From Planctomycetota bacterium (lineage in GTDB: Bacteria; Planctomycetota; GCA-002687715; DRQF01): a stretch of DNA of 64,000 nucleotides. Shown here piece by piece: positions 8,475 to 17,776 of the stretch. Location of the stretch: positions 1-64,000 of the forward strand of contig DRQF01000023.1 in assembly GCA_011369445.1 (NCBI GenBank). Direction: 5' to 3'. How positions within the stretch are numbered: position 1 is the stretch's first letter; each line of letters begins with the position of its first letter. The notes beneath the pieces were generated by a model. The model was given only the letters and a program-made list of their open reading frames with translations. It was not told the DNA's origin and did not search any database. A program made the position numbers and the translations under genes.

Positions 8475-10373
8475 ATGAAGAAACGGATCCTCGTCCTGGC
8501 GGCGGTGCTGGTCGGCGCTTCCTGCGCCGTGGGGCCCAACGCGGCTCGGGACGTGTCGGCCACGGAGCGGAACATCAAGATCATGCCTCATGACGAACAC
8601 AGTCACGCGCGACCGGACGAGGTCCGCGTCGATCACCTGGACTTGGACTGGACCGTGGACTTCGACGCCCAGCGTCTGGAAGGGACGGCGACGTGGACAC
8701 TCACGCGCCGCGATCCTACGGCTCCTCTCAGGCTGGACGTGAAGAGCTTGGACATCGAAGAGGTCGAGGCCGGGCAGGGTGAGGTCTTTCGTGCCGCGCC
8801 CCATGAAATCGTGCCCGGTGACCCCGTCCTCGGTGACACTCTTCAAGTCGAGCTGTCCCCGGGCGACGATCGCGTTCGCATCCGGTATGCGACCACGGAA
8901 GCGGGAACCGGTCTGCAGTGGTTGGAGCCCTCGCAGACACGAGGGGGAAAGCTCCCGTTTCTTTTCTCCCAGTCCCAAGCCATCCACGCACGGACTTGGA
9001 TTCCCTGTCAGGATACGCCTGGCGTTCGCGTGACCTACAGCGCGGTGGTTCGGACGCCCAAATCCCTGCGCGCCGTGATGAGCGCATCGCAGACCCGTGA
9101 ATTGGAACCGACGGCGGACCATCGCGTCTTCGCATTCGAGATGCCGTATCGGATCCCTTCCTACCTCATCGCTCTCGCCGTCGGCGACCTCGAGTTCCGC
9201 TCGCTGGGCCCGCGCAGTGGTGTCTATGCCGAACCTGAAGTCGTGGAGGCGGCGGCGGCGGAATTCAGGGATACCGAGTCCATGATCGACGCGATCGAGG
9301 GCCTCTACGGCCCCTACCGGTGGGGGCGGTACGACCTACTCGTTCTTCCCCCGAGTTTTCCATTTGGAGGAATGGAGAACCCCTGTCTCACGTTCGCCAC
9401 GCCGACGATCCTCTCCGGCGACCGTTCCCTCGTCTCCCTCGTCGCTCACGAACTGGCTCATTCCTGGTCGGGAAACCTGGTCACGAACGCCACATGGCGG
9501 GACTTCTGGTTGAACGAGGGCTTCACGGTCTACCTGGAGCAAAGGGCGATGGAGAAGGTCTATGGTGTCGAGCGGAAGAAGATGGAAGTCATGCTCGGCA
9601 TGCAGGAGCTCCGCGAGGAGATGGCCGAGCTCCCCCCGAAGGACCAGATCCTGCACGTCGATCTGAAGGGACGCGATCCCGACGAGGGGTTCACCGGCGT
9701 GCCCTACGAGAAGGGGGCCGCCTTTCTGCGGCTCCTCGAGCAAACCTTCGGCCGTGACCGCTTTGATGGATTCCTCGAGGCCTGGTTCAACGAGCACGCA
9801 TTCACGAGCGTGACCACCGAGGACTTCGTCGCCTTTCTCGAGCAGCGCCTCCTGCAAGCGGACCCCGAAGCGGCGAAGGCCGTCGACGTCCATGCATGGA
9901 TCGAGGAGCCGGGGCTGCCCGCGGACGCCCCGGACGCACGGAGTGACGCATTCGCCCGAATCGACGCCCTCGTTGCGGACTGGAAAGCGGGGCGCAGCTC
10001 CATGGATTCCTGGCCCGTGGCTGGCTGGGTGACCCATGAGTGGCTCCATTTCATCCGGAGCCTCGGGGAGGCGGAGAAACCCGAAACGCTCGCGGAGATC
10101 GATCAACGTTTCCACCTCACTGAATCCGGGAACAGTGAGATCCTTGCCGCCTGGTTGGAACTGTGCGTCCACAGTCGCTACGAGAAGGCCTGGCCCGCGC
10201 TGCGCGGCTTCCTGTTGCGACAGGGCCGACGCAAGTTCCTGAAGCCCCTGTACGAAGCAATGGCGAAGGACCCGGCCCTTCGCCCCATGGCCTTGGACAT
10301 CTATCGCGAGGCCAGACCCGGATACCACGCCATCTCTCGCGACTCGATGGACAAGATCCTCGATTGGAAGTGA
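8475..10373 (+). CDS. Peptidase family M1 aminopeptidase, leukotriene-A4-hydrolase-like, probable lipoprotein
   Basis: This 632-residue zinc aminopeptidase is of the LTA4H/aminopeptidase B subgroup. The substrate motif is PFGGMENP. The zinc site is HELAHSW (His325, His329) with the third ligand Glu348 in NEGFTVYLE, the canonical HExxH-x18-E. The flanking words NLVTNATW and DFWLNEGF are the ones seen in LTA4H relatives. A helical C-terminal domain (about 480-632) matches the LTA4H C-terminal repeat region. The N-terminus from ATG 8475 is a signal peptide with Cys at position 18 after VGAS, an imperfect lipobox, so it may be membrane-anchored in the periplasm. It would trim N-terminal residues from peptides; epoxide hydrolase activity cannot be inferred. 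It is a single-gene unit. Confidence 0.92.
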   Translation: MKKRILVLAAVLVGASCAVGPNAARDVSATERNIKIMPHDEHSHARPDEVRVDHLDLDWTVDFDAQRLEGTATWTLTRRDPTAPLRLDVKSLDIEEVEAGQGEVFRAAPHEIVPGDPVLGDTLQVELSPGDDRVRIRYATTEAGTGLQWLEPSQTRGGKLPFLFSQSQAIHARTWIPCQDTPGVRVTYSAVVRTPKSLRAVMSASQTRELEPTADHRVFAFEMPYRIPSYLIALAVGDLEFRSLGPRSGVYAEPEVVEAAAAEFRDTESMIDAIEGLYGPYRWGRYDLLVLPPSFPFGGMENPCLTFATPTILSGDRSLVSLVAHELAHSWSGNLVTNATWRDFWLNEGFTVYLEQRAMEKVYGVERKKMEVMLGMQELREEMAELPPKDQILHVDLKGRDPDEGFTGVPYEKGAAFLRLLEQTFGRDRFDGFLEAWFNEHAFTSVTTEDFVAFLEQRLLQADPEAAKAVDVHAWIEEPGLPADAPDARSDAFARIDALVADWKAGRSSMDSWPVAGWVTHEWLHFIRSLGEAEKPETLAEIDQRFHLTESGNSEILAAWLELCVHSRYEKAWPALRGFLLRQGRRKFLKPLYEAMAKDPALRPMALDIYREARPGYHAISRDSMDKILDWK

Positions 10374-10437
10374 GCGGACCCCTCGGCCCGCGCGATGTCC
10401 GACAGCTGTCGCCCTTGGGGGCTCGGGAAAAACCCGC

Positions 10438-10452
10438 GTGTGGAATTCACAC
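10438..10452. promoter_or_regulatory. Inverted repeat GTGTG-GAATT-CACAC upstream of tetR gene
   Basis: A 5-bp perfect inverted repeat with a 5-nt centre lies 36 nt before the TetR gene start, close to a TAGGAT box at 10476. The position fits an operator for autoregulation by the neighbouring TetR protein; this is inferred from position and symmetry only. Confidence 0.35.
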
Positions 10453-10487
10453 TCCGAATTGCACGTCCGTTCGTGTAGGATCCGTTC

Positions 10488-11123
10488 ATGAACACGCGCC
10501 CCAGGACGGTTTCGAAATCGCGGTTGCGCATGCGGGCCGAGGATCGCCGCGCCCAACTCCTCGAAGTGGCTCGGGACCTTTTCTCCAGTATCGGCTACAA
10601 GGAAACCACCACGGCGATGATCGCCGCCCGCGCCGGTGTGTCGGAGCCCATCCTCTACCGGCACTTCACCTCCAAGTTGGCACTTTTTCACGATATCCTC
10701 GAAGACATCGCCAGCGAGGCCAAGGCGCGACTGCAGAACATCGCGACCAGGGGGGCCAACGCGGCGGAGCGACTCTTGGCTCTCGTTGAGGAATTTCCTC
10801 GGATCTCGGAGGAGCGGCGCAACCTCTTCTCGATCGTGGACCGTGCCTTGGCGTCGGCGAAGGACGCACGCACTCAAGAACTTCTTTGCGAGTACTACAG
10901 GGGCTTCGAGGCCCTGCTTCGACAGCTCGTGGAGGAGGGGCATCGGGACGGCAGCGTTCGCAAGGACTGTGAGGCCTCATCCGTCTCCTGGATGCTGGTC
11001 ATGTACGGGGTGGGTTTCAGCCTCCTGTCGCGGCTCTCATGGGTTTGCCCCGGAGCGGAACCGAATCCCGGTGAGGTGGCCCGTCTCGTCGGCGCGATGA
11101 TCCGACCTCAGTCGACCTCGTAG
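10488..11123 (+). CDS. TetR/AcrR-family transcriptional regulator
   Basis: This 211-residue repressor-type protein has a typical TetR N-terminus. Residues about 22-68 hold the helix-turn-helix: LLEVARDLFSSIGYKETT, then IAARAGVSEPILYRHFTSK. The rest is the helical ligand-binding and dimerisation domain, which has no recognisable subfamily. It is convergent with the GT-C gene, with 16 nt of tail-to-tail overlap, so a regulatory target in that direction is unlikely. The upstream gene on the same strand encodes the M1 aminopeptidase, 114 nt away. An inverted repeat in that spacer may be its own operator. The inducer is unknown. Confidence 0.92.
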   Translation: MNTRPRTVSKSRLRMRAEDRRAQLLEVARDLFSSIGYKETTTAMIAARAGVSEPILYRHFTSKLALFHDILEDIASEAKARLQNIATRGANAAERLLALVEEFPRISEERRNLFSIVDRALASAKDARTQELLCEYYRGFEALLRQLVEEGHRDGSVRKDCEASSVSWMLVMYGVGFSLLSRLSWVCPGAEPNPGEVARLVGAMIRPQSTS

Positions 11124-13666
11124 GACGGGGCGAGTCGCCAACCCAACGGGTCGCGTCCGAGGATGAGGCGGTCGAGGTCGACCCAAGGCGTGGGAGGAGT
11201 CTTGCCGACAACGATTCTCACGGTGACCAGTCCCTCACCGGCAGGCGTCCGAACAAGATGGGTCGTGGCCGCGAAGAGTCCTTCGCCCCAGGGAGAAGGC
11301 GTGACGCTCCACCCGCCTTCGAGGCGGGCCCCTTCCACTTCGATCCGCAGAGTTTCTTCGCCGAAGACGTTGCGATCCGTTCCTTGGATGATGGTCAGGG
11401 GGTAACGGCCGGCCAGCGTCCGACGCAGGAGGACTTCCGCAACGACCTCTCCGGGAGCCGTCTGGTTGCCGATGCGGAGGACTTCGAGATCGGGAACACG
11501 CAGATTTCCCGCGGTGAGGTCGTTGTTTCGAGCCCAATAGGCGAGCTTCGTGTCGGCGAGCGGCCCGGCGTCGGAGGCCACGATGTAAGCCCGGAGCTTG
11601 CCGGGGGCCTTCTGCGTGGGAACGATGCGAAGCGGTCGAACGCCTCCGGGTTCGATCCCATCCACTGGGCCGCTGTCTGCGACGATGGCCTCTCCTTGGA
11701 CGAGGAGGACGCGCGCTCCGTGGGGTTCGAGATTGTCCCGGTTCGTGAGGAGTACTTCGACCGCGCCGTCGCGGTCTGCCCTCCGCGGTGGTTTCAAGCA
11801 ATCCACCCAGGCGGCTTCGAACCAGATCTCGGCCACGCCGACCCCGCTGGGAAAGGGCACGTGATTCTGCCACCAAACTTCGACGACTCCGGTGTTCAAC
11901 GCGGCTTGGGGGAGGGGGTAGACCAAGTCGCCCAGGGAGGACCACAGGCTGATCGGCCCGTGGATGGGCCATTTGTTCACGACCATGGCCTGCCCTGTCG
12001 GTGCCGGCATGTCGCCCCCCTTCCGGGGCAAAGGGTCCGGGTATCTCACGCGCACCTGCCATGCGCGATGAACGTCCGGAACTTGGAATCGGTAAACGAC
12101 CTCCGGTTTCGACGTCGTCTGGAACGCCATCCGGACCGTGTCCTGGGGCCGGTAGAGGTCGCGGAACCGACGGACCAAGACATCGCCTCCGGCGCTCTCG
12201 TCATCGAACCCTTCATGGCCTGCATCCCAATAGGCGACGACTTGGCCTCGTGTCCACTTCGCGGCGGGGATCGTGTAGCGGGGAAGGACGATGAGCAGCA
12301 CCGTGGCAATCCCGAAGATGGCGTTCCAGCCGGCGACGAGTCCGAGCACGACCTTCAGCCGATCGGATCGAAGAAGGCGGCGGAGGCCTGCCAGAATCAC
12401 GACGGCGAGCGGCGCCAGCATTCCGAGGAAGTAGCGGCCGTGGAGATGATAGTAGTGTCGGTTGGCGAGGAGGATGGCGGCCAACAGTAGCACGAGCCCG
12501 GCCGCCGAGGCTCCGGTGGGAAGCGCCGTCGACGTGGCTTCGTCGGTGCGATGTTTTCTCGAAGCCGGCACGAGGAGGGCCAGGAGACTGAGAAGGATGA
12601 GGCCTCCGGGGATGTAGGCGAAGGGACGCGGCGGGTGCAGAAGGTCTTGCCCCAAATCGCCCATGAGCGACGTGAGGGCCGAGACCGCTGCGTCCCAGTA
12701 GAGAATCCATGGGCGATCGCCCAGGCGGATCAACTCGGGGCGAAATCGGGCGTGGTGTTCGAGCGCAAGCAGCCCCCCTTGCAGCCACCATTGCCGAAGA
12801 TGCCACCAGGCGGCCAGGAGAAGGGGGCCTAGGAACAGCAGGCCGACGGCTTGGAGGATCGTTCCCCGCCCGACCTTCCGCCGCCGCGCCTCCGCGATGA
12901 CCAGGATGACGCTGAATGCGAAAAGGCCCACTGCGTGCAGCTTCACCAGAAACGCCAAACCGAGAAGGGTGGACACCGGGAGGAGGCGCCGGATGGAAAG
13001 CATGTCACCACGACGCCGCGCGGCGAAGAGGAGCCAGCAGACCCAAGCCCCCAGACATGCCATCCACGGATCGTTGCTCACCATGGCGCCGTGAAACGCG
13101 AAGGCAGGGAGCGAAACGAGGGCCGCCCACAGAGCCACGGAGACTCCCGGCGCGTCCGGGAGAAGGCTTCTTAGCGCGAGGAGAAGAAAGAGGGCGGCCA
13201 CGAGCATGAGGGCGAGATCGAGCCCGCGGAGGGCGTAGAAGATCGCCTGCGGGAGTTCTTCGCGCAGATGCTGCCTCGATGTGGGAGTCTCCGAGGCGTT
13301 TGCACGGCTTCGAGGTCCGGGCTGAAAGAGGGTTTGGCGGCCGAGAAAGACCCGCGCGCGGCCTGCGGGTTTCGCGGGGAATCGATCCTTGGCCAAGGAG
13401 ATGAGGAAGGCGTCCGCCAGGTAGGGAAGAGGCGGATGCTGCGCCTGCCCCACGGGTTCGCCGCGAGGGTCTGGAAGTCGATGTTCGGCGACGAGGTGGA
13501 GAGCATAGTCGAGGTGCTCGTCCTCGTCGGCTCCTTTTCCCATGGGAACGAGGGTCAGGTAGGAAAGGCCTTGGAGTGCGATCAGGAGCAACACGATGAC
13601 GATGCCTGCGCGTTGTGTGGGGCTGAACGGTGTCAAGGGCTCGTATCTCCCGGGAACCCGACGCAT
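11108..13666 (-). CDS. GT-C-fold membrane glycosyltransferase-like protein with C-terminal beta domain
   Basis: This 852-residue protein has one transmembrane segment at about 20-40, then GADEDEHLDYAL (acidic residues 47-50) and QHPPLPYL. That layout, acidic residues in the first periplasmic loop followed by an HPP motif, is typical of GT-C glycosyltransferases (PMT/ArnT-like) that use lipid-linked sugars. About ten hydrophobic segments follow, to about residue 440. The last 400 residues are soluble and rich in beta strands, with no recognised domain. The frame stays open far past 13666 across the malic enzyme gene, but the plausible start is ATG 13666, just before the first membrane helix. 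A second GT-C protein with a similar layout lies at 47723-49681. Substrate unknown. Confidence 0.7.
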   Translation of the reverse strand: MRRVPGRYEPLTPFSPTQRAGIVIVLLLIALQGLSYLTLVPMGKGADEDEHLDYALHLVAEHRLPDPRGEPVGQAQHPPLPYLADAFLISLAKDRFPAKPAGRARVFLGRQTLFQPGPRSRANASETPTSRQHLREELPQAIFYALRGLDLALMLVAALFLLLALRSLLPDAPGVSVALWAALVSLPAFAFHGAMVSNDPWMACLGAWVCWLLFAARRRGDMLSIRRLLPVSTLLGLAFLVKLHAVGLFAFSVILVIAEARRRKVGRGTILQAVGLLFLGPLLLAAWWHLRQWWLQGGLLALEHHARFRPELIRLGDRPWILYWDAAVSALTSLMGDLGQDLLHPPRPFAYIPGGLILLSLLALLVPASRKHRTDEATSTALPTGASAAGLVLLLAAILLANRHYYHLHGRYFLGMLAPLAVVILAGLRRLLRSDRLKVVLGLVAGWNAIFGIATVLLIVLPRYTIPAAKWTRGQVVAYWDAGHEGFDDESAGGDVLVRRFRDLYRPQDTVRMAFQTTSKPEVVYRFQVPDVHRAWQVRVRYPDPLPRKGGDMPAPTGQAMVVNKWPIHGPISLWSSLGDLVYPLPQAALNTGVVEVWWQNHVPFPSGVGVAEIWFEAAWVDCLKPPRRADRDGAVEVLLTNRDNLEPHGARVLLVQGEAIVADSGPVDGIEPGGVRPLRIVPTQKAPGKLRAYIVASDAGPLADTKLAYWARNNDLTAGNLRVPDLEVLRIGNQTAPGEVVAEVLLRRTLAGRYPLTIIQGTDRNVFGEETLRIEVEGARLEGGWSVTPSPWGEGLFAATTHLVRTPAGEGLVTVRIVVGKTPPTPWVDLDRLILGRDPLGWRLAPSYEVD

Positions 13667-13777
13667 CGGCGTCGTCGATTCAGGGTAGCCGGTTCGTCGC
13701 CGTTTCGGGAGGGGGCTGGTATCCTTTCCGTCGCGAGTTCGTAGGATGACGAGACACGTCGCGGAGGGAGCAGATCC

Positions 13778-14965
13778 ATGGACATTTTCGAACGATCTCT
13801 TGAACGGCACCGCGAGACCCACGGCAAGATCGAGGTGCGGTCTCGGATGCGGCTCGAAACCCAAGAGGAACTGAGCATCGCCTACACGCCCGGTGTCGCC
13901 CGCCCCTGCGAGGTGATCGCGGAAGATCCCTTGGCGGCTTGGGACCTGACCTGGAAGGGACGATGCGTCGCCGTCGTCTCGGATGGTTCTTCCGTCCTCG
14001 GTCTGGGGGATATTGGCCCCGCCGCGGGTCTTCCCGTCATGGAGGGGAAGGCCGCGCTTTTCCGTGAGTTCGGCGGCGTCGACTCGGTTCCCATCGTCAT
14101 CGATGAGCACGATCCGCAGAAAATCGTCGCCCTCGTCAAGGCCATCGCACCCACCTTCGGTGGGATCAATTTGGAGGACATCTCGGCGCCGCGCTGTTTC
14201 GAGATCGAGGATGCTCTCCAGGATGTGGGTATCCCTGTTCTGCATGACGACCAACACGGGACGGCCATCGTCCTTCTTGCCGCGGTGATGAATGCGGCCA
14301 AGGCGACGAATCGTTCTCTCGCCCAGTTGGACGTCGTGATCAACGGCGCCGGCGCCGCGGGACGAGCGATCTGCAATCTCCTCACCTGCCAGGGCCAGGG
14401 TGAGTGGTGCATTCCGGTCAAGAGCGTCACGGTGTGCGACTCGCGCGGGATCATCTTCCCCGGGCGAGCCGGAAACAACGCCATCAAGGAAGAGATCGCG
14501 AAAGTCACGAATCCGGAGGGCCGTCGCGGTACTCTCCATGACGCCATCAGCGGAGCGCACGTTTTCATCGGAGTCTCGCGGGGGAACCTGTTGACGGCCG
14601 AGGACATCTCTCACATGGGAGAGGACCCGATCGTGCTCGCCATGGCGAACCCCACCCCCGAAATCATGCCCGACGAAGCGATCAAGGGGGGAGCGGCCGT
14701 CGTCGGTACGGGGCGCTCCGACTTCCCGAATCAGGTCAACAACGTCCTCGCGTTTCCTGGTCTTTTCCGCGGGGCCCTGGAGGCGCGGGCTTTGCGATTC
14801 AACGAGGCGATGAAGTTCGCGGCGATCTTCGCGATCATGGAAAGCGTGCCTCATCCGTCACCCAAGATGATTCTCCCCTCGCCCTTCGACCGCTCCGTGG
14901 CGCCGCGGGTCGCTGCCAAGGTCGCGGAGGCCGCGAAGGCGAGCGGAGCCTGCGATCCGCTTTGA
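13778..14965 (+). CDS. maeB: Malic enzyme (NAD(P)-dependent, oxaloacetate-decarboxylating)
   Basis: This 395-residue protein converts malate to pyruvate and CO2 with reduction of NAD(P). It has AYTPGVARPC, the conserved GSSVLGLGDIGP and MEGKAALF; the Lys in the latter is catalytic. It also has GGINLEDISAPRCFEIE (metal binding) and DDQHGTAIV. The Rossmann domain has GAGAAGRAI. The length matches the short bacterial form; the phosphotransacetylase-like C-terminal domain of long MaeB proteins is missing. The protein ends after a normal C-terminus, so this is a family variant and not a truncation. The gene is divergent from the GT-C gene, with 111 nt between starts. A TATCCT box at 13730 may be part of the promoter. 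Cofactor preference is not decided. Confidence 0.94.
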   Translation: MDIFERSLERHRETHGKIEVRSRMRLETQEELSIAYTPGVARPCEVIAEDPLAAWDLTWKGRCVAVVSDGSSVLGLGDIGPAAGLPVMEGKAALFREFGGVDSVPIVIDEHDPQKIVALVKAIAPTFGGINLEDISAPRCFEIEDALQDVGIPVLHDDQHGTAIVLLAAVMNAAKATNRSLAQLDVVINGAGAAGRAICNLLTCQGQGEWCIPVKSVTVCDSRGIIFPGRAGNNAIKEEIAKVTNPEGRRGTLHDAISGAHVFIGVSRGNLLTAEDISHMGEDPIVLAMANPTPEIMPDEAIKGGAAVVGTGRSDFPNQVNNVLAFPGLFRGALEARALRFNEAMKFAAIFAIMESVPHPSPKMILPSPFDRSVAPRVAAKVAEAAKASGACDPL

Positions 14966-14981
14966 AGCACGCGCTCGACGA

Positions 14982-14998
14982 GGGGGCAAACCGCCCCC
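14982..14998 (+). other. GC-rich hairpin between malic enzyme and oxygenase genes
   Basis: GGGGGC and GCCCCC (6-bp stem, 5-nt loop) lie 17 nt after the malic enzyme stop and just before the GGGAGAGG ribosome site of the next gene. There is no T-run, so it could be a weak terminator, an mRNA 3' end or a translation-modulating hairpin. Confidence 0.35.
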
Positions 14999-15010
14999 GG
15001 GAGAGGTGCC

Positions 15011-15883
15011 ATGGTTGACGTGCGACTGAACCCGGAGCTTTCCGACCCCTTCGTGCGGATGGATGCCGAGGGCGCGAAGCTGGCCCCGGAGGAATTCTCT
15101 CGCCGGCTCGTGGACGCCTACGAGTCCGGCCGCGTGATCATCCTGGAGAACCCGCCCTTCCATCCGGACATCGAGCTTCTGGGGCGGTTTCGACTCCCCG
15201 CCGACCCGCGATTCAAGAAGCTGAGCGACACCTTCTTCCTGCGCCCGGCACTGCACAGACGGGACGTGCGTGAGGCGTTCCGTGAGATGTTCTCACCCTG
15301 GACGGACTACTTCGCGTTTCGCCGCGAGGTAGGGCGACTGGGACGGGAGATTCGTGAGTTCATCGGGCATGCCTTCGTCGAATATCGGTTCTCGAAAGAG
15401 AACATCTCCTGGCGTTTCACGCCCAGCGGCGGCGAGCACATGCATCTCGATTTCTTTCACGGCGGAGAGGACGTCCAATATGTGCGTATGTTCATCAACG
15501 TCGACACGGAGCCCAGGCTGTGGAATGTGAGTTGGTCGTTGATGGAGCTGGTCGATCGATTCTATGAGTCGGCGGGGTTGGAACGTTTCCGCGGTCGGAG
15601 CGCGGATGCTCTCATCGAATGCCTGACGAAGAAGGCCTTCGGCTGGAAGGAGAATCCGGGCCAGGATGGGGAACCCCGGCACGAGGTCGTTCTCGAATCC
15701 GGCGACGTCTGGCTCTGCGACAGTCGCAAGGTTTCCCATCAGCTCGTTCGCGGCAACCGCTTGGTCTCCGCCAAGTTCCGAGCGATCCCCTCCACCATGA
15801 GAAACCCGGCCCTCCGCGTCGAAGCTCAGCTCGCCGCGTTTCATGCCGAGCGCGCCGGCCAGGGGGAGTCGGGGGGCGCCTGA
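15011..15883 (+). CDS. Kdo-hydroxylase-like Fe(II)/2-oxoglutarate oxygenase
   Basis: This 290-residue protein has the layout of Kdo hydroxylase (KdoO)-type dioxygenases, which hydroxylate the Kdo sugar of the lipopolysaccharide inner core. The iron facial triad can be read as His145-x-Asp147 in HMHLDFFH and His243 in SRKVSHQLVRGNR; Arg247 or Arg250 would bind 2-oxoglutarate. Between them lies VRMFINVDTEPRLWNVSWS, which parallels the RVFxNxNP...RVWRVGE stretch of the KdoO family. GGGAGAGG precedes ATG 15011. It lies upstream of sat-cysC with a 97-nt gap and near lptB/F/G, which fits an envelope role. The substrate could also be another surface sugar. Confidence 0.65.
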   Translation: MVDVRLNPELSDPFVRMDAEGAKLAPEEFSRRLVDAYESGRVIILENPPFHPDIELLGRFRLPADPRFKKLSDTFFLRPALHRRDVREAFREMFSPWTDYFAFRREVGRLGREIREFIGHAFVEYRFSKENISWRFTPSGGEHMHLDFFHGGEDVQYVRMFINVDTEPRLWNVSWSLMELVDRFYESAGLERFRGRSADALIECLTKKAFGWKENPGQDGEPRHEVVLESGDVWLCDSRKVSHQLVRGNRLVSAKFRAIPSTMRNPALRVEAQLAAFHAERAGQGESGGA

Positions 15884-15980
15884 CGCGCCTTGCCCCCCGA
15901 GCGAATCCTTCACATCCTGGGCGCGAAGCCCGAGGCGTCTTGCGCTTCACCTTTGCAATGCTCCTGAATGGAATACCGTC

Positions 15981-17750
15981 ATGTCCTTCGATGATGCCGC
16001 GCACGGCGGCCCCTTGAAGCCCCTTCTCGTCGACAACGAGCGGGCCGTCGCCCTCAAGAGAGAGGCGGTCGATCTTCCCTCTTGGTTCCTCACGGCCAAC
16101 CAGGTCTGTGACCTCGAGCTCTTGCTGAACGGCTCGTTTTCCCCCTTGACCGGCTATCTCGGCTCCGAGGATCTGGAATCCATCTATGAGAACGTCCGCT
16201 TGGCCGATGGCACCGTCTGGCCCATTCCGATCACCCTGGGCGTCAACCCGGAGTTCGTGAAGGAGCAGGGGCTGAGGGAGGGGGCGCGGGTTGCGCTCCG
16301 GCACCCCGAAGGCATGGTGCTGGCCGTTCTGACCATTTCCGAAGTGTACGAGCCCGATCGCATTCGCGAGGCCGAAGCCGTCTTCGGGACGGCGGACGAT
16401 GGGCATCCGGGCGTCTTCGACCTGCTGCACTACGGGCACGCGATGCGGTTGGCAGGGCCCGTGGAGGGCGTCGAGTTGCCGCCCCACCACCACTTCCTCC
16501 ACCTGCGCCAGACGCCGACGCGCTTGCGCGAACTCTTTCGCAACACGGGAAGCGAGAAAGTCCTCGCATTCCAGACCCGCAATCCCATGCACCGGGCCCA
16601 TGTGGCGATGGTGACACGGGCCGCGGAACAGGTCGGGGCCGACATCCTGATCCATCCCGTCGTCGGGGCGACGACGGTGGGAGACGTGGACGCGGTGACG
16701 CGCATTCGTTGCTACCAAAGCGTTCTCCACTATCTGCCCGAGCGAACCCGGGTGTCGCTTTTGCCCTTGGCGATGCGCATGGCCGGCCCTCGCGAAGCGG
16801 TTTGGCACGCCATCATCCGACGTAACCACGGCTGCACTCACTTCGTCATCGGTCGCGACCATGCCGGTCCGAAGCACCGCAAGACGGGCGAGCCGCTCTA
16901 CGGCATGTACGACGCGCAGGAATTGGTGGCGCGCTTTGCGGACGAACTGGGCATCCAACCCGTTCCGATGGAGGAAGTCGTCTATTCCAAGTCCGCGAAG
17001 GCCTACCGCGCCGCCAGCGAGGTCACGGATGCCTCCGACATTCTGCGACTCTCTGGAACGGAATTGCGCAGGCGATTGAGGCAGGGGGCGGAGATCCCGG
17101 ATTGGTTCTCCTTCCCCGAGGTGCTGGCGACGCTGCGCAAACGATACCCCGCCCGCAACAAGCAGGGGTTCACCGTGTTCTTCACGGGGCTGCCGAGTTC
17201 GGGGAAGTCCACGTTGGCCGCCATTCTCGAAGCCCGACTCATGGAGGTCCAGGATCGCCCGATCACTCTTCTCGACGGCGATATCGTGCGGAAGAATCTG
17301 AGCAGCGAACTCACGTTCTCGAAGGAGCATCGCGACCTGAATATTCTCCGAATCGGCTTCGTGGCCAAGCAGATCACGAAGAACGGAGGCGTGGCGCTGT
17401 GTGCCCCCATCGCCCCCTACGCCGTGGTCCGCCGGAAGGTGAGGGACGCCGTCGCGGAAGACGGGGGATTCCTGCTCGTCCACGTCTCCACGCCGCTCGA
17501 GGTTTGCGAGGCCAGGGATCGCAAGGGCCTCTACGCCAAGGCCCGCAAGGGGATTCTCAAGGGCTTCACCGGTGTGGACGATCCCTACGAAGCCCCCGAC
17601 GATGCGGATTTGGTCATCGACACCTCCCAGCACACGGCGCAGGAGGCGGTGGAGATCATCCTGAAGGAGTTGGATCGCGAGCGTTACATCGAGTTGAAGG
17701 ATACGGACGAGGAGTTTCCCCGGGGGCTCGAAGCGGAAGCCCACGCTTGA
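15981..17750 (+). CDS. Bifunctional sulfate adenylyltransferase / adenylylsulfate kinase (PAPS synthase)
   Basis: This 589-residue fusion makes APS and then PAPS from sulfate and ATP. Residues 1-390 are ATP sulfurylase: HGGPLKPL at the N-terminus, LTGYLG, the nucleotide motif QTRNPMHRAH at 198-207, and GRDHAGP. Residues about 397-589 are APS kinase: P-loop GLPSSGKS at 403-410, LDGDIVRKNL, HRDLNILRIGFVAK, and the lid segment with KGLYAKARKGILKGFTGVDDPYEAP. All key motifs are intact, so both activities are expected. ATG 15981 fits the family N-terminus better than upstream starts. No cysteine-pathway reductases are adjacent. The PAPS-using sulfotransferase at 31812-32753 makes sulfation of surface glycans a plausible use. 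Confidence 0.95.
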   Translation: MSFDDAAHGGPLKPLLVDNERAVALKREAVDLPSWFLTANQVCDLELLLNGSFSPLTGYLGSEDLESIYENVRLADGTVWPIPITLGVNPEFVKEQGLREGARVALRHPEGMVLAVLTISEVYEPDRIREAEAVFGTADDGHPGVFDLLHYGHAMRLAGPVEGVELPPHHHFLHLRQTPTRLRELFRNTGSEKVLAFQTRNPMHRAHVAMVTRAAEQVGADILIHPVVGATTVGDVDAVTRIRCYQSVLHYLPERTRVSLLPLAMRMAGPREAVWHAIIRRNHGCTHFVIGRDHAGPKHRKTGEPLYGMYDAQELVARFADELGIQPVPMEEVVYSKSAKAYRAASEVTDASDILRLSGTELRRRLRQGAEIPDWFSFPEVLATLRKRYPARNKQGFTVFFTGLPSSGKSTLAAILEARLMEVQDRPITLLDGDIVRKNLSSELTFSKEHRDLNILRIGFVAKQITKNGGVALCAPIAPYAVVRRKVRDAVAEDGGFLLVHVSTPLEVCEARDRKGLYAKARKGILKGFTGVDDPYEAPDDADLVIDTSQHTAQEAVEIILKELDRERYIELKDTDEEFPRGLEAEAHA

Positions 17751-17776
17751 TCGAACGCGACGCGATGCGGGGCGGC

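Noticed and set aside
9336-10943. 535-codon reverse-strand open frame
   Set aside because: Antisense to the M1 aminopeptidase and TetR genes; no recognisable domain.
13667-14854. Upstream extension of the reverse-strand GT-C frame through the malic enzyme gene
   Set aside because: It is antisense to a clearly conserved malic enzyme, contains low-complexity charged text and no family signature. The real protein begins at ATG 13666.
15612-17744. 710-codon reverse-strand open frame
   Set aside because: Antisense to PAPS synthase; long open antisense frames are common in high-GC genes, and the text has no domain features.
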